From the NCBI GenBank assembly GCA_964559125.1, contig CAZLGW010000014.1, positions 62,001 to 126,000 on the forward strand: a stretch of 64,000 nt of DNA, in the 5' to 3' direction. A model generated the notes under the pieces. That model was not told the origin of the DNA. It saw only the letters and a list, made by a program, of their open reading frames with translations, and did not search any database. This DNA comes from Ravibacter sp964559125 (GTDB lineage: Bacteria > Bacteroidota > Bacteroidia > Cytophagales > Spirosomataceae). Every line of letters starts with the position of its first letter. The first letter of the stretch is position 1. Positions 59,790-64,000 of this stretch are shown piece after piece. A program made the position numbers and the translations under genes.

Positions 59790-60043
59790 ACGTATAGATG
59801 CGGTGGTTTTATTTATTTTTCGGGTTAATGTAGGACTATTTGATTTTTATATAAATCTTTGTGGCAAGCCTGTGAGGATAGTTACAACAGAAGGTGTGTA
59901 AAATGGTTTTTTAGGGTATAATTTAAAAGTAATTTGAAAGATAGCTTTAAAAAATTTTGCCTAAAGACATTATTTCCAAACAATTTTTGTTTCTTTGTGT
60001 TCATAGCGCTTGTATATTTTACCAAATAACAATTAGTTTTATC
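59790..60043. other. AT-rich leader of the cold-shock gene
   Basis: About 254 bases with no gene. The stretch before the start codon is rich in A and T and includes TTTG (59957 region) and a weak -7 box before a long untranslated leader, typical of cold-shock genes. No other feature seen. Confidence 0.5.
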
Positions 60044-60238
60044 ATGCCAACGGGTACAGTTAAATTTTTCAATGAAGCAAAGGGTTTCGGCTTTATTGTG
60101 GATGACGAATCGAACAAAGATATTTTTGTGCACGTAACAGGCCTTGGGGGCCTGACAATTAAAGAGAAGGACCAGGTAGAGTATGATATTGTTGACGGGA
60201 AGAAAGGTCTGAATGCAGTAAACGTGAAAAAATTATAG
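60044..60238 (+). CDS. cspA: Cold-shock protein (CspA family)
   Basis: 64 residues from the ATG at 60044; the frame extends 87 bases upstream without resemblance. RNA-binding CSD: GTVKFFNEAKGFGFIVDDESNKDIFVHVTGL, with RNP1 (KGFGFI) and RNP2 (DIFVHV), then YDIVDGKKGLNAVNVKKL. It melts RNA structure, especially in the cold. The gene ends directly before the next frame, so the exported protein downstream may be cotranscribed. Confidence 0.95.
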   Translation: MPTGTVKFFNEAKGFGFIVDDESNKDIFVHVTGLGGLTIKEKDQVEYDIVDGKKGLNAVNVKKL

Positions 60239-60266
60239 TTTGTCCTTTGGTTTCTCAAGAGAAGCT

Positions 60267-61271
60267 ATGGCAGGGGTCATAGCTTTTTTTGTTTCGCTTT
60301 TTTGCTGCAGCACTATCCTGTTTGCGCAAAAAATTAATGAAACAGTACGGGTAATGCTACCCGACAGTATGGCGCCCGGTTCCAGGGAGTTTTCGGGCCT
60401 GGCGACTTGGGGAGGCAGGCTATATTTTCTCGGGGAAAACAGGGATAACCACCTGAAAGTGCCTACAGCAGGAATATACAGCATCGGGCTGGACGACCTG
60501 GATGAAAGTATAGAAAAAGCAGGCCGGCAGGTTTCGCAATTCCGGTTTCACCCGCTTTTGGGGATTGAGAAAATCCAGGAGCTGAGGGGTTACCAGGGAC
60601 TCGAAGCGCTGGTATTTCAGAGCGACAGGTTCTTCTGTACGGTAGAGACCGAGCTTTATACAGATAGCTGTTTCCTGATTACAGGCAGGGTACAGGGAGA
60701 CAAATTCGTGATAGATACCTCCCGGATCGTGGTCATGGAAAAGCCCCTGCAGGCAAATGGCGATAAGATATTTAATGCGAGTTTTGAAGCACTGGCCCTG
60801 TCGCGCAATGATCTGTATGCCTTTTTTGAGTTTAACGGGTTTGCCCGGAACTATGCATACAGGATCGATACCCGTACACTGGAGACGGAAAAGGTTCCTC
60901 TTGACAGAAAGATTTCATTTCGTGTAACCGACGCTGTCCACTGGAAAAACCGGCATATACTGGCCGTTAACTATTTCTTCCCTATGAAAGCCGAAGTAAT
61001 CTACCAGGAATCAGCGCCGGAAAAAGACAGGTTGCAGGTGCAAAGCGGGAATGATGGTAAATGGCATCCTTTTGCGAGACTGCTGGTATTGAAAGTAAAA
61101 GGGAAAAAGATAAAGGTGAAGCGGTATATACCAATGCCGGAGGAGCTCTGGACTACTAATTGGGAAGGTGCGGCTTTGCATAAAAACGGTGTTTTACTGG
61201 TCAACGATAAGTTCGTTAAAAACGGAGGACACGAAACACAACTCATTTACTTACATTTGGAGCGGAAATGA
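60267..61271 (+). CDS. Exported propeller-like protein of unknown function
   Basis: 334 residues from the ATG at 60267 (an upstream TTG at 60240 would add nine residues). Signal peptide MAGVIAFFVSLFCCSTILFAQ. Segments such as FSGLATWGGRLYFLGENRDN, YQGLEALVFQSDRF, and NWEGAALHKNGVLLVNDKF suggest beta-propeller blades like those of esterase-like phytase proteins. No catalytic residues can be named. It lies 28 bases after the cold-shock gene stop. Confidence 0.65.
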   Translation: MAGVIAFFVSLFCCSTILFAQKINETVRVMLPDSMAPGSREFSGLATWGGRLYFLGENRDNHLKVPTAGIYSIGLDDLDESIEKAGRQVSQFRFHPLLGIEKIQELRGYQGLEALVFQSDRFFCTVETELYTDSCFLITGRVQGDKFVIDTSRIVVMEKPLQANGDKIFNASFEALALSRNDLYAFFEFNGFARNYAYRIDTRTLETEKVPLDRKISFRVTDAVHWKNRHILAVNYFFPMKAEVIYQESAPEKDRLQVQSGNDGKWHPFARLLVLKVKGKKIKVKRYIPMPEELWTTNWEGAALHKNGVLLVNDKFVKNGGHETQLIYLHLERK

Positions 61272-61401
61272 CAGTTTCCTGACCCGGACAGATTCAAGAG
61301 GGCACAGGCCAACGGAGGGTAAATACCCGGATTGAGCCGGCAGATAGGGCCTGCGATACCTGTAAGGACGGAACCTGTAATGCTGCTATAACTAAATTGT
61401 G

Positions 61402-62565
61402 ATGAAAGCTTCCTCTGTCGTGAGGTTCGGATTTACCCTGGTGATCGGAGCTTCCCTTATTATATCGGCCACGCAATGCAGGTCGTCCCGGAAAGCGCTG
61501 AAAAGCGGCAGGTATTATGACGCGGTCATGATAGCCGCCAAAAAGCTGAAAGACACCCCCGGTCACAGCGCTTCGCTGGAAGCGCTTACTACCGGCTACC
61601 CCAAGGCGGTGGGCACGCATCTGGGGGCTATAAGGAAACTGGAGAACGGAGGGCCTGAATTTTATTGGGAACAGATTGTCAGCCAGTATGATAAGCTGAA
61701 CAAAATGTACCATAGCATAGCGCAATGCGCGGTTTGCCTCAATGCCGTCGATGCCAGGGATTATGAGCAAGAGGAGAAGGATGCCAGGAATGCGGCGGCA
61801 GAAGCGAGATACAGGGAAGGCAGGAAATGGCTGGCCGACGGGTCGCGGGAAAGTGCGCGAAAGGCGTATGTCCATTTTGAAACTGCCGACCAGATGGTGC
61901 CTGGCTATCGCGATGTGGGATCGAAACTGATTGAATCCCTCGATCTGGCGACGTTTAAGGTGGTTATTGAACAGGTCCAGGTAACGTCAAAGGTATACCA
62001 GTTGAGTAACGCGTATTTCCAGGAGAAGGTAAACGAGTTCCTGAAATCGAATGTGAGGGAAAACCGCTTTGTGCGCTATTATACACCGGAGGAGGCAGAA
62101 GGGGCGAAGCTGAAACCCGATCATGTCGTAACGCTTCAGTTCGATGACTTCGTGGTAGGGCAGACGCTCCTGGAGAGAAACACCGAAACGATGACAAGTA
62201 AGGATAGCGTCAAGGTAGGAGAGACCAAAATCAGGGATAAGGCGCAGCCGGTATACGGCAAGGTAACGGCGAAATTCACGCATTCGCGGAAAACCGTTGT
62301 GTCGGGCGGAATTCTTGACCTGAGCATCGGGGAGTTCGGGACCGGCCGGAAGGTTCACCAGGATAAATTGTCAGGAGAATATACCTGGGTATGTGAATGG
62401 GGAAGCTACACAGGCGACGAGCGCGCCCTGACGCCGGCACAGAAGTCGATGGCAAAGCAGCGGGAATTACAGCCGCCGGCGCCCCAGGAGCTGTTCATCG
62501 AATTCAGCAAGCCGTTATACGATCAGCTGACCCGGAAATTAAGAAATTTCTACAAGTCCTACTAA
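61402..62565 (+). CDS. Lipoprotein of unknown function
   Basis: 387 residues from the ATG at 61402 (a GTG three bases upstream is also in frame). Lipobox at IISATQC (C26). The N-terminal half is helical and lysine/alanine rich (SSRKALKSGRYYDAVMIAAKKLKDTPG, KDARNAAAEARYREGRKWLADG), compatible with TPR-like repeats. The C-terminal half is beta-rich. No family recognised. It is followed by the FAH-family gene after 174 bases with nothing visible between. Confidence 0.75.
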   Translation: MKASSVVRFGFTLVIGASLIISATQCRSSRKALKSGRYYDAVMIAAKKLKDTPGHSASLEALTTGYPKAVGTHLGAIRKLENGGPEFYWEQIVSQYDKLNKMYHSIAQCAVCLNAVDARDYEQEEKDARNAAAEARYREGRKWLADGSRESARKAYVHFETADQMVPGYRDVGSKLIESLDLATFKVVIEQVQVTSKVYQLSNAYFQEKVNEFLKSNVRENRFVRYYTPEEAEGAKLKPDHVVTLQFDDFVVGQTLLERNTETMTSKDSVKVGETKIRDKAQPVYGKVTAKFTHSRKTVVSGGILDLSIGEFGTGRKVHQDKLSGEYTWVCEWGSYTGDERALTPAQKSMAKQRELQPPAPQELFIEFSKPLYDQLTRKLRNFYKSY

Positions 62566-62739
62566 ACCGCTGAGTTGCAGGAAAGGCAGCGCCCGGGTAA
62601 GGGAAGCACCGGTAAACAATAATCATTTAGAGTTTGTAATCCGGCAATGCCTTCTTTACTTTGTAAGGAAGACGGGAAACGTGGCGGTAAGAATATAAGG
62701 AGAGGTCCAGTCAGGTAACTAATTATAAATTTTAAACGA

Positions 62740-63576
62740 ATGAAGTTATACAGGGTTCCACATTCGGTTTTGGTAGAAAAAGACGGGGTTTATTATCCTG
62801 TCAACGGCCTTGAATGGGATGAAATAGTTAACCGGGATAACCTCTATGAGTGGTTGCTGAACGAAATTGAAAGTATCGTTCCGGTGAGGTTCAATTCCGA
62901 TCAGCCGATGCCTGAAGTCCTGACTCCGATAGGAAGCCAGGAGATCTGGGCTTCCGGGGTGACTTATTTCAGAAGCAAGGAAGCCCGTATGGAAGAGTCT
63001 GAAAAAGCAGGGGGCGGTAGTTTTTATGACAGGGTTTACGACGCCGACAGGCCTGAGTTGTTTTTCAAATCGCTGGCATGGAGGGCCAGGGGGAACGGCG
63101 AAGACGTTCGTGTAAGGAAAGATTCTCATTGGAATGTTCCGGAGCCCGAGCTGACTCTCTTTGCGACCTCGTCAGGAAAGCTGGTGGGCTATACCATAGG
63201 CAATGATATGAGTTCGAGGAGTATAGAAGGGGAGAACCCGCTCTATCTTCCGCAGGCAAAAAGCTATGACGGTTCCACCTCGATAGGCCCCTGCCTGTAT
63301 GTGCCTGAAGAGCCTATTCCTTCGGATACTTCTATTCATATAGGGATCTTCAGAGAAGGGATAGAGGTTTTCGGGGGAGAAGTAACGGTTGCGCAGATGA
63401 AAAGAAAGCCTGAAGAGTTGTTGCATTATCTTTTCAGGGAGATGACGTTCCCTGCCGGTGTTTACCTGATGACCGGTACCGGGATTATACCGCCTTCCGA
63501 GTTTACGCTGAATTCCGGCGATGTGATACAAATCACCATCCAGCATATAGGAGTGCTTACCAATACGGTTGCCTGA
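62740..63576 (+). CDS. Fumarylacetoacetate hydrolase family protein
   Basis: 278 residues. FAH/HpcE fold: the segment WASGVTYFRSKEARMEES, EPELTLFATSSGKLVGYTIGNDMSSRSIEGENPLYLPQAKSYDGSTSIGPCLYVPEE, and LMTGTGIIPPSEFTLNSGDVIQITIQHIGVLTN. Metal ligands E and D fall in the PEPEL and GNDMSS blocks. Such enzymes hydrolyse or decarboxylate 2-oxoacids of sugar or aromatic degradation. Substrate unknown; neighbours give no clue. Confidence 0.9.
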   Translation: MKLYRVPHSVLVEKDGVYYPVNGLEWDEIVNRDNLYEWLLNEIESIVPVRFNSDQPMPEVLTPIGSQEIWASGVTYFRSKEARMEESEKAGGGSFYDRVYDADRPELFFKSLAWRARGNGEDVRVRKDSHWNVPEPELTLFATSSGKLVGYTIGNDMSSRSIEGENPLYLPQAKSYDGSTSIGPCLYVPEEPIPSDTSIHIGIFREGIEVFGGEVTVAQMKRKPEELLHYLFREMTFPAGVYLMTGTGIIPPSEFTLNSGDVIQITIQHIGVLTNTVA

Positions 63577-63674
63577 TCCGCAGGAACACAATAGCATACC
63601 GATATTTGCGTTTTTCTTACGGAAGCTTAAATTAAATACGAGTTGTTCAATTAATTTTTTAATTTTTTATCTCA

Positions 63675-64000
63675 ATGGAGTTGAAAACTGTTTCTACCCT
63701 CAAAAGCCTTTTATTGTGCTTTGTCCTGTTATCGTTCGTAACCTCCTGTAAAAAAGAGGATGAGGATGATTGTGTTCTGCCGGCTCTCTCTCTCCAGATT
63801 GTAGGCGAATGGCAGGCGGATGTATCCGGTTTTGGCAAAATCCCGCTGACTTTTACATCGGGCGGAGTAATCGAGGGGAACCTGGCCCAATACCTGGAGC
63901 AGCTCTCGTTGCTAGGGAATATTGATGATCGTATTCTATACCAGGTAACGAGTGATGCCGCTATGAATATCATTGTTACCGAGGGAGACGAACAAACAAC
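63675..64000 (+). CDS. Lipoprotein, N-terminal part (cut by window edge)
   Basis: Starts at the ATG at 63675 and stays open to the end (108 codons). Lipobox FVTSC at residue 25, followed by an acidic stretch KKEDEDD, the surface-export type in Bacteroidota. Contains LQIVGEWQADVSGFGKIPLTFTSGG, resembling lipocalin-like small lipoproteins. The preceding 98 bases are AT-rich. Confidence 0.7.
   Translation, partial: MELKTVSTLKSLLLCFVLLSFVTSCKKEDEDDCVLPALSLQIVGEWQADVSGFGKIPLTFTSGGVIEGNLAQYLEQLSLLGNIDDRILYQVTSDAAMNIIVTEGDEQT

Noticed and set aside
61294..61875. 193-codon minus-strand frame
   Set aside because: Antisense to the lipoprotein gene, which has a signal peptide and lipobox; the antisense frame has no family match.

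Overview
The window reads as one ordinary chromosomal stretch of a Bacteroidota bacterium, probably from the Sphingobacteriales/Chitinophagales/Cytophagales side of the phylum. The evidence is a TonB receptor with an N-terminal carboxypeptidase-regulatory domain paired with a DUF4249 lipoprotein, DUF4105, DUF3127 and GIN/DUF2807 proteins, a PadR plus giant PspC protein pair, a BtuG-like propeller lipoprotein, azurin, and promoter -7 boxes of the TAnnTTTG type with few Shine-Dalgarno sequences. No rRNA, tRNA, CRISPR array or prophage was recognised. The genes cut by the window ends are a membrane protein (left) and a lipoprotein (right).

Layout. 1-4930 (minus): branched-chain amino acid operon ilvD-ilvB-ilvH followed by a membrane protein. 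Upstream of ilvD lies what looks like a complete transcription attenuator: a 17-codon leader peptide rich in Leu/Ile/Val codons, an alternative pairing segment at its stop codon, and a 13-bp terminator hairpin just before ilvD. 5069-10430 (plus): murQ, a quinone oxidoreductase, and a TonB receptor/DUF4249 pair. 10499-14636 (plus): azurin, a flippase-like membrane protein, a secreted phosphodiesterase, a Tat-exported oxidoreductase and a small coiled-coil protein. 14719-18615 (plus): PadR regulator with a palindromic operator, two-PspC-domain membrane protein with a GIN domain, and a second GIN protein. 18719-22994 (plus): SDR, then cobalamin riboswitch, btuB-like receptor and btuG-like lipoprotein. 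22995-25309: repeat elements, a decayed IS1595-type fragment and an amino-acid permease.

25310-29498: DUF3127 protein with an SSB-like acidic tail, then the methylcitrate-cycle genes prpB, prpC and prpD. 29512-30139 (minus): mazEF-type toxin-antitoxin pair with two matching palindromes upstream. 30181-46937 (nearly all minus): a housekeeping and cell-envelope run: Tat-exported sugar epimerase-like protein, a 188-bp MITE-like palindrome, UbiA-like protein, M19 dipeptidase, DUF72, dnaX, SGNH hydrolase, thyA, AsmA-like protein, DinB/YfiT protein, inositol monophosphatase, DUF4105, rsmI, LEA-like lipoprotein, and a membrane protein related to the one at the left edge. 47240-53079: dnaA, DUF3108, a zinc aminopeptidase, YceI, ribBA (with a terminator-like leader) and YbaB.

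53139-59789: a glycan/envelope region: a GT2 enzyme, a short PspC protein, then on the minus strand a DUF6044-like membrane protein and four overlapping genes (methyltransferase, HpcH/HpaI aldolase, D-2-hydroxyacid dehydrogenase, GT2). This four-gene unit is the best candidate for an uncharacterised pathway. 60044-64000 (plus): cold-shock protein, two exported proteins of unknown role, a fumarylacetoacetate-hydrolase family enzyme and the start of a lipoprotein.
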